Below, one piece after another: positions 17,120 through 26,611 of a stretch of 64,000 nt of DNA. The translations under genes were made by a program, and so were the position numbers. The notes beneath the pieces were generated by a model, which did no database searches, was not told the origin of the DNA, and saw only the letters and a program-made list of their open reading frames with translations. Every line of letters begins with the position of its first letter. Positions within the stretch are counted from its first letter, which is position 1. Source of the stretch: Thermoflavifilum sp. (GTDB lineage Bacteria; Bacteroidota; Bacteroidia; Chitinophagales; Chitinophagaceae); assembly GCA_023511875.1 (NCBI GenBank), contig JAIMAQ010000002.1:310001-374000 (forward strand), given 5' to 3'.

Positions 17120-18489
17120 CATCATTTAAGATGAAATGTTTGCTATTACTATGTGGTGGAGTGGGATTGTTGTTGATACAAGCGTTTCCTTTGCAAGCGC
17201 AAAGCTTCCCTGCACGCGACTCGCTGATCGAGCATTTGGTGAGTGAGGTTTCGGCCGATAGTCTACGTGCATATGTGTATACTCTGGTAAGCTTTGGTAC
17301 ACGGCATACGTTGAGCACGGAAACCGATCCACATCGGGGCATCGGTGCTGCTCGCAGATGGGTGATCGCCAAACTTCGCGATTATAGCCAGCGAGGTGGT
17401 AACCGCTTGCAGGTAGAAGAAGACCGCTGGATGCTGAACCCAGGCGAGCGAATACCTTTTGCACATCCAATAGCCAATATCATCGCCACGTTGCCAGGTA
17501 CCGATACGGCCGACCACCGCATCTTCATGGCCAGTGCTCATCTGGATAGTAGGCGCACCGATGTGCTCGATTCTGTGGGCGATGCACCAGGGGCTAACGA
17601 CGATGGAAGCGGGGTGGCAGCTTTGCTGGAAATTGCGCGCTTAATTGCCGATCAACGCTTCCCGGCAACTATTAAATTGGTTTTCTTTAGTGGAGAAGAG
17701 CAAGGGCTGTATGGATCGCGTCATTTGGCCGAACGTGCGGCTCGTGAGGGCTGGCCAATCGCCGCCTTACTCAACAATGATATCATTGGCCAATCAACGG
17801 CAAGTGAAACGCTTCAACAAGATAATACCCGTGTGCGGGTATTCAGTGAAACCATTCCAGCAATGGAAAGCCCTGAACAAGCCCGTATGCGACGCCTCAC
17901 CAGCGGAGATAATGATAGCCCCTCGCGTGAACTAGCCCGATACTTGTATGAAATGGCTCGCTGTTATGTGCCAAATTTAGATGTGGTCTTGATATATCGA
18001 CCCGACCGCTTTCTGCGAGGCGGCGATCATTTACCCTTTCAACAAAAAGGCTATACCGCCGTGCGTATCACCGAATATTATGAAAATTTCAACCATCAAC
18101 ATCAAGACGTTCGCGTAGAAAATGGCATTACATACGGCGATCTTCCAGCATTCATGGATTTTGATTATTTGCGAAAAAATACGGCATTAAACCTGGCCAC
18201 GCTCGTTGGCCTTTCTCGTGCTCCTTCGCCACCAGCACATGTTTGGCTTAGTGCAAGCGAGCTAGGCAACTACACTACCTTGCGTTGGGAAAAGCCTCAA
18301 TATGGCCGTTGTGTGGGCTATCGGGTGTTAATGCGCGATACAGATCAACCCCTTTGGCAACGGCATTTTTTCACTACAGATACAATCATCACCTTGCCTT
18401 ATTCGAAGGATAATGCATTTTTCGCCGTGCAAGCCATAGGACCAGATGGAGACTTGAGTTTGCCTCTATTTCCTACAATTGCTCGCTAA
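17116..18489 (+). CDS. M28-family zinc peptidase, secreted
   Basis: An exported aminopeptidase-like metallopeptidase. A signal peptide (about 1-29, ending in LQAQ) precedes the catalytic domain. Zinc ligands typical of M28 are visible: the His-Asp pair in ASAHLDSRRTD, the bridging Asp in GANDDGSG, and the catalytic and ligand Glu pair in FFSGEEQGLYGS. A late Asp/His region is represented by DHLPFQQKGYTAVRITEYYENFNHQHQ. After about residue 370 a beta-rich tail resembling a fibronectin-like domain (VWLSASELGNYTTLRWEKP) follows. The start overlaps the haemoglobin stop by four bases. The substrate is unknown; the role is probably peptide scavenging. Confidence 0.88.
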   Translation: MTSFKMKCLLLLCGGVGLLLIQAFPLQAQSFPARDSLIEHLVSEVSADSLRAYVYTLVSFGTRHTLSTETDPHRGIGAARRWVIAKLRDYSQRGGNRLQVEEDRWMLNPGERIPFAHPIANIIATLPGTDTADHRIFMASAHLDSRRTDVLDSVGDAPGANDDGSGVAALLEIARLIADQRFPATIKLVFFSGEEQGLYGSRHLAERAAREGWPIAALLNNDIIGQSTASETLQQDNTRVRVFSETIPAMESPEQARMRRLTSGDNDSPSRELARYLYEMARCYVPNLDVVLIYRPDRFLRGGDHLPFQQKGYTAVRITEYYENFNHQHQDVRVENGITYGDLPAFMDFDYLRKNTALNLATLVGLSRAPSPPAHVWLSASELGNYTTLRWEKPQYGRCVGYRVLMRDTDQPLWQRHFFTTDTIITLPYSKDNAFFAVQAIGPDGDLSLPLFPTIAR

Positions 18490-18501
18490 GTGCTCCCAAT
18501 C

Positions 18502-19392
18502 ATGAATCGCTATATTTTGTGGATATTGGTTATTGGTATGTGTATTCAAGTTAGATGGGCTAAGACGCAATCTTTGCCGCTTAAAGATCAACCTGATGGC
18601 TCCACGTATCTTACCCATATATTGAATGCACGCATGTGGGATCGACTTTTTCCCAATCGTTATGGGAAAGCTGATCTTGAGCCTCGCGAGGCCGACTCGA
18701 ACAAAGAAGATTTTTACTCTTTTCCAGCTTTTGTGGCCGCAGCTAAAAAGTTTCCCGCATTTTTAGGAGAAGGTTCACCAGCTGTTCGACGACGCGAGCT
18801 AGCCGCCTTTCTGGCGCATATCGCACAGGAAACTTCTGGAGGTTGGGATCAGGCACCAGGAGGCTATGTGAAATGGGGGCTATATTTCAAACAAGAACGA
18901 GGATGCAAACAGGGTTGTCCGCAATATAGCATCTGGAGCAACACACAATACCCACCAGTATCAGGGGTATCTTATCACGGTCGAGGACCGCTGCAATTGA
19001 GTTATAGCTATTTATATGGTATGTTTAGCGAAGCTTGGTTTGGAAATAAAGACAGCTTGTTGGAGCGTCCCGAGCGGTTAATCGAAGATTCAGTGCTTGC
19101 CTTTGCCTCGGCCATTTGGTTTTGGATGACGCCCATAGCCAATAAACCCTCATGCCATGCGGTGATGACTGGCCATTGGAAGCCTTCAGCTGCCGATAGT
19201 GCGGCTTGCCGCTTACCAGGCTTTGGGCTTACACTCAATATCATCAATGGCGGTGTAGAATGTGGCCATGCTCCTACGTCGGAAACCTTGCATCGCTATG
19301 CATTCTATCAGTATTTTTGTCGACAGCTGCATGTAGACCCTGGGCCACACATGGGTTGTGCCGATCAGCAACCCTTTTCCACACATATTTAA
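18502..19392 (+). CDS. Glycoside hydrolase family 19 (chitinase/endolysin-like), secreted
   Basis: GH19 enzymes cleave chitin or peptidoglycan by inversion. Visible hallmarks are the catalytic Glu in [11 protein letters not shown] (about residue 110), the [16 protein letters not shown] substrate-binding segment, and [10 protein letters not shown] near the C-terminus. A signal peptide of about 23 residues ([16 protein letters not shown] then KTQ) directs export. There is no carbohydrate-binding module; the protein is essentially the catalytic domain (296 residues). It lies 12 bases after the M28 gene. The ATG at 18502 is preferred to an upstream GTG at 18490. Chitinolytic and cell-wall-lytic roles cannot be told apart here. 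Confidence 0.9.
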   Translation: MNRYILWILVIGMCIQVRWAKTQSLPLKDQPDGSTYLTHILNARMWDRLFPNRYGKADLEPREADSNKEDFYSFPAFVAAAKKFPAFLGEGSPAVRRRELAAFLAHIAQETSGGWDQAPGGYVKWGLYFKQERGCKQGCPQYSIWSNTQYPPVSGVSYHGRGPLQLSYSYLYGMFSEAWFGNKDSLLERPERLIEDSVLAFASAIWFWMTPIANKPSCHAVMTGHWKPSAADSAACRLPGFGLTLNIINGGVECGHAPTSETLHRYAFYQYFCRQLHVDPGPHMGCADQQPFSTHI

Positions 19393-19403
19393 AGACTTTG
19401 CCT

Positions 19404-19880
19404 GTGGCTTCTATAACAGATACGGTTTTATTTGCCTGCCGATTTTTTGCTGAACTCAGCGCGGAAGAGCTGTATGCCATTTGGAAACTACGCAACCAGG
19501 TATTTATCGTTGAGCAGACTTGTGCATATCTCGATGCCGATGATAAAGATCTAAAAGCTTATCACCTGATGGGCTTTATCATGCCCGAGTTGCAGATGGT
19601 GTGTTATACACGATTATTGGCTCCGGGTATAAGCTATGCAGAAATGTCGATTGGTCGTGTAGTGGTGCATCCTAATTTTCGAGGGATTGGCTTAGGGAAA
19701 ATGTTGATGCAAAAAAGCATAGCTACTATTCAGGCAATTTATGGAGATGGGCCCATTCGCATTGGCGCTCAGTTGTATTTGAAGCAGTTTTATGAATCAT
19801 TTGGATTTCGCGTGTGTAGTGAAGTGTATCTTGAAGATAATATTCCCCATGTGCACATGTTGCGGCAAATAAATACTTAA
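19404..19880 (+). CDS. GNAT-family acetyltransferase, ElaA-like
   Basis: A small GNAT N-acetyltransferase using acetyl-CoA. The opening AELSAEELYAIWKLRNQVFIVEQTCAYLDADDKDLKAYH is the ElaA pattern. The acetyl-CoA pyrophosphate loop is VHPNFRGIGLGKMLMQ. The C-terminal QLYLKQFYESFGFRVCSEVYLEDNIPHVHM also fits. The frame is open far upstream into the GH19 gene, but ElaA similarity starts only here, so a GTG at 19404 (or TTG at 19398) is the likely start, giving 158 residues. It lies 11 bases after the GH19 gene. The physiological substrate of ElaA proteins is unknown. Confidence 0.85.
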   Translation: MASITDTVLFACRFFAELSAEELYAIWKLRNQVFIVEQTCAYLDADDKDLKAYHLMGFIMPELQMVCYTRLLAPGISYAEMSIGRVVVHPNFRGIGLGKMLMQKSIATIQAIYGDGPIRIGAQLYLKQFYESFGFRVCSEVYLEDNIPHVHMLRQINT

Positions 19881-19925
19881 AATCAAAAGAATTTGTTTAT
19901 CTTTCTTTTATAAAAAATCTTTTTT

Positions 19926-20366
19926 ATGGAGCCACAAGCTTCTTCACCTCCTCAGCCCGAAATTTCTTTGGATGAATCTGCCTTAATGCTTTTGAAAGGT
20001 GCGGCCAGTTGGGCAAAATTTCTAGCTATAGTTGGGTTTGTGTTTATTGGCATCATGTTGATATCGATGCTATCTGCATCGTATTTGTTTAACCGATTTA
20101 TGCTTATGCCGGGATTATCGGGATTTTACGTATTGATATACCTCATCATTGCTATCATTTATTTCTTCCCTATGTGGTTTTTATTTCGCTTCGCAGTAAA
20201 AACTCAACGTGCTATAGACATGCACCAATCACAAGAACTTACACTTGCCTTTACCTATTTAAAATCATTTTATCAATACTTAGGAATTCTAACCATTATT
20301 ACTATAGCACTATATGTAATTATGATGATCGGTATGATCATTGGTTTCCAGATGATGAACCAATAA
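19926..20366 (+). CDS. Membrane protein, DUF5362-like
   Basis: A 146-residue integral membrane protein with three clear hydrophobic segments (about 36-60, 68-92 and 118-142) and a Pro/Gln/Ser-rich cytoplasmic N-terminus. The stretch LLKGAASWAKFLAIVGFVFIGI, the FRFAVKTQRAI loop and the LAFTYLKSFYQYLGILTI segment resemble a Bacteroidota membrane family I know as DUF5362, recalled without a search. No catalytic motif is visible. It appears monocistronic and converges with the DUF6048-like gene, with two bases between the ends. Function unknown. Confidence 0.7.
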   Translation: MEPQASSPPQPEISLDESALMLLKGAASWAKFLAIVGFVFIGIMLISMLSASYLFNRFMLMPGLSGFYVLIYLIIAIIYFFPMWFLFRFAVKTQRAIDMHQSQELTLAFTYLKSFYQYLGILTIITIALYVIMMIGMIIGFQMMNQ

Positions 20367-20368
20367 AT

Positions 20369-21139
20369 CTAAGGGCTAGCTTTGGAATGATCATTTTTAT
20401 GACGAAATGTATAATGTGAATCAAAAATAGGAATACGGATAAACAGCGAATAGTTGAAATCAAATGCTTGCCTATTGGCTCCTTTACCAAATCCTGGAAT
20501 CACATAAGGTGCTATTGAAGTTTTTCTTTCTGGGTGATTCAATAACGTTTTCCCACGGATCGACCAGCCAAGATCTATGAATGAGGTTAATTGAATTTTA
20601 ATTCCCGCTACGAATTCTAACCACAAAGCGTGTAAATTTTGTGTAGGGATGCTGCCGTTTACATCACCCCAAATGCTGTCGCTAATGTGATAATTGCTTA
20701 CAGATTGTTGCATAATAGCCTGACCTACACGCACACCTAAGTAAGCGATATCGTGTCGGTGCAAATTTTGCCCTGGAGGTAAAAAATTTCTATCTACTCC
20801 TAATCGATAAAAATAGCCATGGCTTTGATATTGAAGCAAGTTTGGTTTATTGATCTTCATTTGGTTATAGCCAAGTTCGAATACCCCATATAAATTAGGT
20901 ATCAACAGCATGTCGGCCGATATCTCTGCATCTTTTCTGCCAGATTGAAGAAAAACGATGGCTATTCGACTAAGGTCAACACCTATTCTCAAGTCATGAT
21001 GTAACACAATTACACTATCGGCATGATGTTGTACAGTACTATCCACCCGAATCATTGAGCTATCGGTATGGATTTGGGCTTTTGCCAGGTTAGTTAAGCA
21101 AAGGCTAATAAAACAAACGAATATGTTCCGTATGGACAT
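20369..21139 (-). CDS. DUF6048-like exported protein
   Basis: A 256-residue protein with a signal peptide (ending around AKAQ, residue 21) and a predicted beta-rich body: repeated amphipathic strands such as LRIGVDLSRIAIVFLQSG, GVFELGYNQMKI and WLEFVAGIKIQLTSFIDLGWSIRGK, and a final FNYSLFIRIPIF strand. This fits a small outer-membrane barrel. It overlaps the upstream gene by 35 bases, and the two match the DUF6452-DUF6048 pair found together in Bacteroidota. Function unknown; a joint envelope role is inferred from the tight coupling. Confidence 0.8.
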   Translation of the reverse strand: MSIRNIFVCFISLCLTNLAKAQIHTDSSMIRVDSTVQHHADSVIVLHHDLRIGVDLSRIAIVFLQSGRKDAEISADMLLIPNLYGVFELGYNQMKINKPNLLQYQSHGYFYRLGVDRNFLPPGQNLHRHDIAYLGVRVGQAIMQQSVSNYHISDSIWGDVNGSIPTQNLHALWLEFVAGIKIQLTSFIDLGWSIRGKTLLNHPERKTSIAPYVIPGFGKGANRQAFDFNYSLFIRIPIFDSHYTFRHKNDHSKASP

Positions 21140-21587
21140 TGATGACCGATTTGTTCACAATAGCGGATGAATCTATGTGATGAAAAGTGGTAATAAGCGT
21201 ATCGATTTGGAAAAACGTTACAAATCCGCATCCCGGTGAAAGCAATTTGGGCTGGCGAGTATAATAAATCATGATGGTATCTGCTATGGTTGAAGAATTG
21301 GGTTGAATGATAAATCCACTGGAGTCGGCCAGTTGATTGAGAGGCAGGGAAAAACTCTGTTGCAAGCTGCTATCGATTAATACAACAGGTGGTTGGTGCA
21401 ATGTTTTTACAAAAGATATAGGCAATAAAGTATCCACGATTTGTGTGCTATCGATTTGGTGATATAATCCAATAGTTAGTTTTACATCGGTAGGTTGTTC
21501 ACAAATATTGATGTCTTGATTGCAGGCTGAAATGAAGAGGAGAAGAAAAGCCCATATCCACAGCCTGAAATGCATGCATGAATTCAT
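21105..21587 (-). CDS. DUF6452-like lipoprotein
   Basis: A 160-residue probable lipoprotein: the hydrophobic signal WIWAFLLLFISAC ends with Cys21 in a good lipobox. The body is beta-rich, with CGFVTFFQIDTLITTFHHIDSSAIVNKSV near the end, the segment I associate with DUF6452. It is followed by, and overlaps, the DUF6048-like barrel gene. A near-consensus -7 (TATCTTCG at 21600-21593 on the minus strand) lies only six bases before the ATG, implying an almost leaderless message. No enzymatic motif is seen. Confidence 0.8.
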   Translation of the reverse strand: MNSCMHFRLWIWAFLLLFISACNQDINICEQPTDVKLTIGLYHQIDSTQIVDTLLPISFVKTLHQPPVVLIDSSLQQSFSLPLNQLADSSGFIIQPNSSTIADTIMIYYTRQPKLLSPGCGFVTFFQIDTLITTFHHIDSSAIVNKSVINVHTEHIRLFY

Positions 21588-21642
21588 TTTTGCGAAGATA
21601 AGCGAAAAGCACAGATTGTTGTTTTTAAATAGCGTGTTTTAT

Positions 21643-24525
21643 TTAAGTCAGTTCTGCTTGCAAGTATTGACCCGTGTAGCTTTCGGGATGAAGAGCAATT
21701 TCTTCTGGTGTACCCGTGCAAACGATATAGCCACCTCTTTTACCCCCTTCAGGCCCTAAGTCGATGATATAATCTGCTACTTTGATGACGTCCATATTGT
21801 GTTCGATGACCAGCACGGTATTTCCGCGATCAACGAGTTTGTTGAGTACGTCGAGTAGGTGTTGAATATCTTGAAAATGCAGTCCAGTAGTAGGTTCATC
21901 GAGGATATAAAAAGTGCGACCCGTATCTTTTTTGCTGAGTTCTGTGGCTAGTTTTACTCGTTGGGCCTCGCCACCAGAGAGGGTTACTGCCGATTGGCCT
22001 AAGGTAATATATCCTAATCCTACATCTTGCAGCACCTTAATTTTGCGATATAAGTAGGGAACCGACTGGAAAAATTCTACTGCTTCATCTACGGTCATAT
22101 CGAGTACATCGGCTATCGATTTGCCTTTGTAGCGGATTTCGAGTGTTTCGCGGTTGTAACGTTTTCCTTGACATTGTTCGCAAGGCACATACACATCGGG
22201 CAAAAAATTCATTTCAATAGTTCTGTAGCCTGCTCCTTCACAGGTTGGGCACCGCCCAGATTTTACGTTAAAAGAAAATCGACCCGCATGATATCCACGA
22301 ATCTTTGATTCGGGCAATTGGGCAAATAGCTGGCGGATATCGGTAAAAAATCCACAATAGGTTGCTGGATTGCTGCGTGGGGTACGGCCTATAGGCGATT
22401 GATCAATTTCAATGACTTTATCGACGTGTTCCAATCCTTCTATTTTTTGGTAGGGCAAAGGGTGCATGCGCGAGCGATAGCAATGGGTATGCAAGATAGG
22501 AAAGAGGGTTTCGTTGATTAAGGTCGACTTTCCACTGCCGCTTACACCCGTCACGCAGATAAAGGTACCTAAGGGGAAACTTACATCGATCTTCTTTAAG
22601 TTATTGCCACTTGCGCCATAGAGCTTTAGTTGTAATCCATTTCCTTGTCGGCGATGTGTGGGTACGGCAATGGTGCGTTCACCACGCAAGTAGGCTGCAG
22701 TAGCTGTAGGTAGTCGTTGGAAATTGCTAGGGGGGCCTTGCCCTACAATCTCACCTCCGTGAACACCCGCTCCTGGCCCGATATCGATGATATAATCCGA
22801 TGCCAGCATGATGTCGCGGTCATGTTCTACCACTACCACGGTATTGCCCATCTGGCATAGGGCTTTGAGCGATTGAATGAGGCGATGATTGTCGCGCTGA
22901 TGCAGGCCAATGCTGGGCTCATCGAGGATATAGGTGATCCCCATGAGCTGTGAGCCAATTTGTGTGGCCAGCCGAATACGTTGCGACTCGCCACCACTAA
23001 GCGTTTTACTGGGTCTATCGAGTGTCAAATAGTCTAATCCTACCTGCAATAAAAATTGTAAGCGATCTCGAATTTCTTTCAACACATCGTGTGCTATTTT
23101 CATTTGCCGTTCGTTTAAATGTTGCGGCAACTCGTCAAACCAGCTTTTCAGCTGGTTTAAATCCATCGCACTCAGCTCAGCAATGTTTTTATGGTGAATT
23201 TTAAACCACAGACTTTCTTTTTTAAGCCTGGTGCCTCCACATTCTGGGCAGGTAGACAATTTCATAAATCCTTCCGCCCAGCTACGTACCATATCAGACG
23301 AACTCTCATAGAAATAACGCATGACCTGATTGGCAACTCCTTCAAACCCCGTTTCATAGGGTTGATAAAAATTTTCCTCGAATCCAAGATCTACCGTTAT
23401 TTTTTCTTTTTCGCTTCCATAGAGCAGCAAATTCAAGATTTTTTGCGGCAAGTCTTTGAGGGGAGTACGCAGGGAAAAACCATGTTTGCGCGCAAGTTGT
23501 TGAATTTGCTTGAAAATAAAATTATCCTTCATTTCCCCTAAAGGAGCCAGTCCGCCTTCTTCAATCGATTTTGTTGGGTCTGGAATCAAGGCTTCCAAAT
23601 CGATCTGATAGATGGCGCCAAGACCTTTACAACGTGGGCATGCCCCATAAGGCGAATTAAACGAAAACGTGTTGGGCGAAGGTTCTTCATACGAGATGCC
23701 AGTATCGGCACACATTAGCTGTTTGCTGAATACGTGAGGCTTGGTTTTTTGTTCTTCGAGCACATAGATGAGCCCTTTGCCCATCTCCAGCGCTCGTTGA
23801 ACACTCTGCGTAATGCGTGTTTGTTGATCTTTTTCCACTTGCACCCGATCGATCACCAATTCGATATCATGGATTTTATAACGATCGACTTGCATTTTGG
23901 GAAGGAGCTCTCGGATCTCGCCATCTACCCGCACTTTCAAATACCCTTGTTTTCGCAGTTGTTCAAACAATTCCCGATAGTGCCCTTTTCTGCCCCTCAC
24001 TATGGGTGCGAGTAGGGTGAGCTTCTGATGGGGGAATTTCTTAAATATATGTTGAATGATTTCTTCTTCGGTGAAACGAATCATTTTCTTGCCCGTGTGG
24101 TAAGAATAGGCTTCACCGATACGGGCAAAGAGCAGACGCATGAAATCGTATACTTCAGTAACAGTGCCTACAGTAGAGCGCGGACTCCTGCCTGTGGTTT
24201 TTTGTTCGATCGAAATCACTGGTGAAAGGCCTGTGATTTGATCCACATCGGGGCGCTCCATTTCTCCAATAAACTGGCGGGCATATGTGCCAAAGCTCTC
24301 CAGATAACGGCGTTGTCCTTCGGCATACAAAGTATCGAAGGCTAGCGACGATTTACCACTGCCGCTCACCCCGGTGATCACCACGAGTTTATTTTTCGGA
24401 ATAGTTACCGAGACATTTTTCAAGTTGTGTACACGCGCACCATGTATGGCAATGCCATCGCTATCTGCAGCCAGGTGGCGCAGGTCGTCTAAAGAAGCAG
24501 CCGATACTGGTAATGACTGATCCAT
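21643..24525 (-). CDS. uvrA: UvrABC excinuclease subunit A
   Basis: UvrA is the damage-sensing ABC-type ATPase of nucleotide excision repair and loads UvrB. It shows two ATPase halves: Walker [10 protein letters not shown] near the N-terminus and GVSGSGKST in the second half, with signatures [12 protein letters not shown] and [12 protein letters not shown]. Zinc-binding pairs are CPRCKG/CPECGG in the first half and CPTCEG/CEQCQG in the second. The start [11 protein letters not shown] (24525) is chosen because the longer frame would begin with TTG at 24552, inside the -7 promoter element. That gives 960 residues, normal for the family. It is monocistronic. Confidence 0.97.
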   Translation of the reverse strand: MDQSLPVSAASLDDLRHLAADSDGIAIHGARVHNLKNVSVTIPKNKLVVITGVSGSGKSSLAFDTLYAEGQRRYLESFGTYARQFIGEMERPDVDQITGLSPVISIEQKTTGRSPRSTVGTVTEVYDFMRLLFARIGEAYSYHTGKKMIRFTEEEIIQHIFKKFPHQKLTLLAPIVRGRKGHYRELFEQLRKQGYLKVRVDGEIRELLPKMQVDRYKIHDIELVIDRVQVEKDQQTRITQSVQRALEMGKGLIYVLEEQKTKPHVFSKQLMCADTGISYEEPSPNTFSFNSPYGACPRCKGLGAIYQIDLEALIPDPTKSIEEGGLAPLGEMKDNFIFKQIQQLARKHGFSLRTPLKDLPQKILNLLLYGSEKEKITVDLGFEENFYQPYETGFEGVANQVMRYFYESSSDMVRSWAEGFMKLSTCPECGGTRLKKESLWFKIHHKNIAELSAMDLNQLKSWFDELPQHLNERQMKIAHDVLKEIRDRLQFLLQVGLDYLTLDRPSKTLSGGESQRIRLATQIGSQLMGITYILDEPSIGLHQRDNHRLIQSLKALCQMGNTVVVVEHDRDIMLASDYIIDIGPGAGVHGGEIVGQGPPSNFQRLPTATAAYLRGERTIAVPTHRRQGNGLQLKLYGASGNNLKKIDVSFPLGTFICVTGVSGSGKSTLINETLFPILHTHCYRSRMHPLPYQKIEGLEHVDKVIEIDQSPIGRTPRSNPATYCGFFTDIRQLFAQLPESKIRGYHAGRFSFNVKSGRCPTCEGAGYRTIEMNFLPDVYVPCEQCQGKRYNRETLEIRYKGKSIADVLDMTVDEAVEFFQSVPYLYRKIKVLQDVGLGYITLGQSAVTLSGGEAQRVKLATELSKKDTGRTFYILDEPTTGLHFQDIQHLLDVLNKLVDRGNTVLVIEHNMDVIKVADYIIDLGPEGGKRGGYIVCTGTPEEIALHPESYTGQYLQAELT

Positions 24526-24549
24526 GTAATCACCTTCAAAATTAGATAA

Positions 24550-24557
24550 CAAATGTA
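24550..24557 (-). promoter_or_regulatory. -7 promoter element of uvrA
   Basis: The minus strand reads TACATTTG, a perfect TAnnTTTG, 24 bases before the ATG at 24525. No SOS-box-like palindrome is visible next to it. Confidence 0.55.
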
Positions 24558-24699
24558 CAATGGAATGGTTGGCTAGGTAAGGGAGCAGTAGAAAAAAACA
24601 AAACTATGGGAATTCATCTCGTTTAAGGGCAAAGAGGTCGTTTTGATGGGCTTGTGAGGGCTTTCGTAGTGTGCATAAGACTGCTTTGTTTTACGAAGT
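24558..24699. other. Intergenic start of the AT-rich island
   Basis: No gene is supported here. A 62-residue open frame on the plus strand (24671-24859) runs from here into repeat copy 1 but has no recognisable domain. Base composition becomes markedly AT-rich towards 24880-26600. Confidence 0.5.
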
Positions 24700-24868
24700 C
24701 TTCAATACATTTTGCTACTCAGCCACCGTGGGGCATCGTATACTCCTTTCCTCAATCATACTTGTTAATCGGCAAGAAAGGAAAAAGAAATTAGATCACT
24801 TGTGTGTTGGCAAGCCGCTGGGGAAGATTTTGCTCAAGGCCTGTTTACACCTTAACTAAGAAAGCGGT
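24700..24868 (+). repeat. Diverged direct repeat, copy 1
   Basis: Two blocks recur in the same order and orientation in copy 2 (26612-26889). The first, 24700-24722 (CTTCAATACATTTTGCTACTCAG), matches 19 of 23 bases. The second, about 24773-24868, contains the shared cores GCAAGAAAGGAAA, CCGCTGGGGAAGATTTT and CTCAAGGCCTG. The stem-loop of copy 2 is broken here by mutations and a 6-base insertion. The two copies bracket the nuclease gene and the KAP-like remnant. Confidence 0.7.
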
Positions 24869-24991
24869 ATGTAATGAAAAAAACTGTTTTTCTTTCATAT
24901 TCACGGGTTAGAAAGCGGAAAAAGAAAAGGGAAGAATAATTTCAAGTCTTTTTTAATCCGTCAGGGGCTGATTGCAAGGAAATTATTTTTA

Positions 24992-25909
24992 TTATTCTTC
25001 CTCAAAATAATCTAAATCAATTTTTTTGATATCATAACTAGTCAGCTTTGTAACTCCTACATCATTTTCAATCAATAATTCAGTTAACATTTCACCATTA
25101 ATTAGAATAATTTTGTGAGAAATAGTTTTAACGTATTCTAACGCATCTTTTGTAAACTTAGAGGTGGTAATAAATACTCCTTTATTTGCGTGTTGCCCAG
25201 CTAAACTGCCAACGAAATTTCTAACTTCTTTTGAGCCTACATCATTATTCCATCTTTTCGCCTGAATATAAATAACATCGAGGCCGAGTTTGTCTTCTTT
25301 GATTATACCATCTATACCACCGTCTCTACTTTGACCTATTGCTTTACCAGCCTCCTTTAAGGAGCCACCGTAGCCCATCTTGATCAATAAATCAACTACT
25401 AGTTTCTCAAAAAATTTGGGTGATAATTGTTTAATTCTCTCCAATAATTCTTGTGCTAATTCACTTTTAATTCTTTGATAACCAGTCTCTAATAATTCTT
25501 CTGGTGTTTTTTCGGATTCTTTTTTTTCTTCTTCTTCTTCTTCTTCTTCTTCAGTTTTCTCTCGCCTTGAATTTAAGAATTCAATGAATTGAGGAAATTG
25601 TTTTAGAAATTCAACATCAATTTTTTTTGGATTCTTACTTAAGACATTTAATCCTAAATCAGTTATTTTAAAGAAAGATCTTCTAGTAGATTCAAGCAAA
25701 CCTGCTTTCTTTAGATAAGTCCTTGCCCAAGCAACACGATTATCAAAAACATATTGTTGTCCGCTTGGCAAAACTTCTTTCTTTTCTTCTTCGCTCAACT
25801 TAAAAGAATCAGCTAGATCTTCAATAGCCTCTCTCATAGAATGCTCCTTTTTATCAGAAGCAAACTTTAAAAGTGGAAGCATTATTGATTGATAATCTGG
25901 TATGGGCAT
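24992..25909 (-). CDS. Mrr-type restriction endonuclease
   Basis: A 305-residue protein with the two-part Mrr design. The N-terminal winged-helix DNA-binding domain (about 1-95, PDYQSIMLPLLKFASDKKEHSMREAIEDLA) is followed by a linker holding nine Glu residues (120-128). The C-terminal PD-(D/E)xK nuclease domain (about 160-280) has LSPKFFEKLVVDLLIKMGYGG, catalytic Asp200 in DGGIDG, and Gln216-Ala-Lys218 in YIQAKRW. Such enzymes cut modified or foreign DNA. No methyltransferase is adjacent, which fits a modification-dependent (type IV-like) enzyme. The gene is visibly more AT-rich than its neighbours and lies in a repeat-flanked island beside tRNA-Ser, so acquisition by transfer is likely. Confidence 0.88.
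   Translation of the reverse strand: MPIPDYQSIMLPLLKFASDKKEHSMREAIEDLADSFKLSEEEKKEVLPSGQQYVFDNRVAWARTYLKKAGLLESTRRSFFKITDLGLNVLSKNPKKIDVEFLKQFPQFIEFLNSRREKTEEEEEEEEEKKESEKTPEELLETGYQRIKSELAQELLERIKQLSPKFFEKLVVDLLIKMGYGGSLKEAGKAIGQSRDGGIDGIIKEDKLGLDVIYIQAKRWNNDVGSKEVRNFVGSLAGQHANKGVFITTSKFTKDALEYVKTISHKIILINGEMLTELLIENDVGVTKLTSYDIKKIDLDYFEEE
25526..25552 (+). repeat. (TTC)9 trinucleotide repeat inside the Mrr-type gene
   Basis: Nine TTC triplets on the plus strand encode nine consecutive Glu residues in the interdomain linker on the minus strand. Changes in copy number would alter linker length without shifting the frame. Confidence 0.85.
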
Positions 25910-26019
25910 AGTTTTAGTTGTTTAAATATTTCGTTAATAATTTTCTCTATATTTTAATCAATATCTTTTGGTAATTTATTATGTGAGATTTTTAAATGAT
26001 CGAGCACAATTTCAAAGAT

Positions 26020-26279
26020 TTAAAATCTCCCATTGGTTCTTAACTCAATCCACTCTACTCCTAAACTATCATGGTGCTTTTATTTTTTCAGAGAGTTTAT
26101 CAACTACGAACCCTTTATTATCTGAATAGGTTTTCCCAGATCCCCATTCACCTTCTATACCGATAACATAGCTTTCATGGCGTTCAAGCTGTTTTATTTG
26201 ATCAGCAATTTTTTTTTGCTAATGGCGCGCGATTTAGCCGATCTTGTTGTTGTGAAGAAATGGGATTATCTGGAAGCAT
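26020..26279 (-). pseudogene. Remnant of a KAP-family P-loop NTPase
   Basis: Reading the minus strand from the ATG at 26279 gives MLPDNPISSQQQDRLNRAPLAKK. A run of nine A bases then shifts the frame; with eight A bases it would continue IADQIKQLERHESYVIGIEGEWGSGKT. That Walker A context (GIEGEWGSGKT preceded by RxPxAKxIA) is the N-terminus of KAP-type NTPases, which are often found in phage-defence loci. After GSGKT only about 19 residues follow before a stop. A further frame then carries GVEWIELRTNGRF and a stop, possibly the original C-terminus after a large internal deletion. The gene is clearly dead. Confidence 0.65.
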
Positions 26280-26611
26280 AATTTTGTGTTTTATTAAGCG
26301 TGAATAGCTTTATTTTCTTCATCACTAGATCTTAGACGTTATACCTCTTTTCATTTATATCCCCTATCATATTGTTGATATGGCTGTGAGGTTGGATTTA
26401 GCGGTTGCTCAGAATTTATCTAATGATATCCATCCGTCAAGCCAGTAAACAATTTTGATCAGGAGATCGAGGAAATATTTTTGATAAATTTATAAAATAT
26501 TTTGTAAATCAATATTACTTTTTTTCTTGTTATCTATTTTCCTGTATGCTATAATCTTGCGGTTGTATTTTAGTTAGTATACACCGAGTAGGGATATTTT
26601 CGGCATAATTG
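26280..26611. other. AT-rich stretch of the island without recognisable genes
   Basis: Both strands are broken by frequent stops. A short frame beginning ATGGCTGTGAGG near 26380 encodes about 22 residues with no known motif. No promoter, repeat or transposase fragment was identified here. Confidence 0.5.

Noticed and set aside
19206-19403. Long N-terminal extension of the ElaA-like protein
   Set aside because: It lies inside the GH19 coding sequence in another frame and has no similarity to acetyltransferases.
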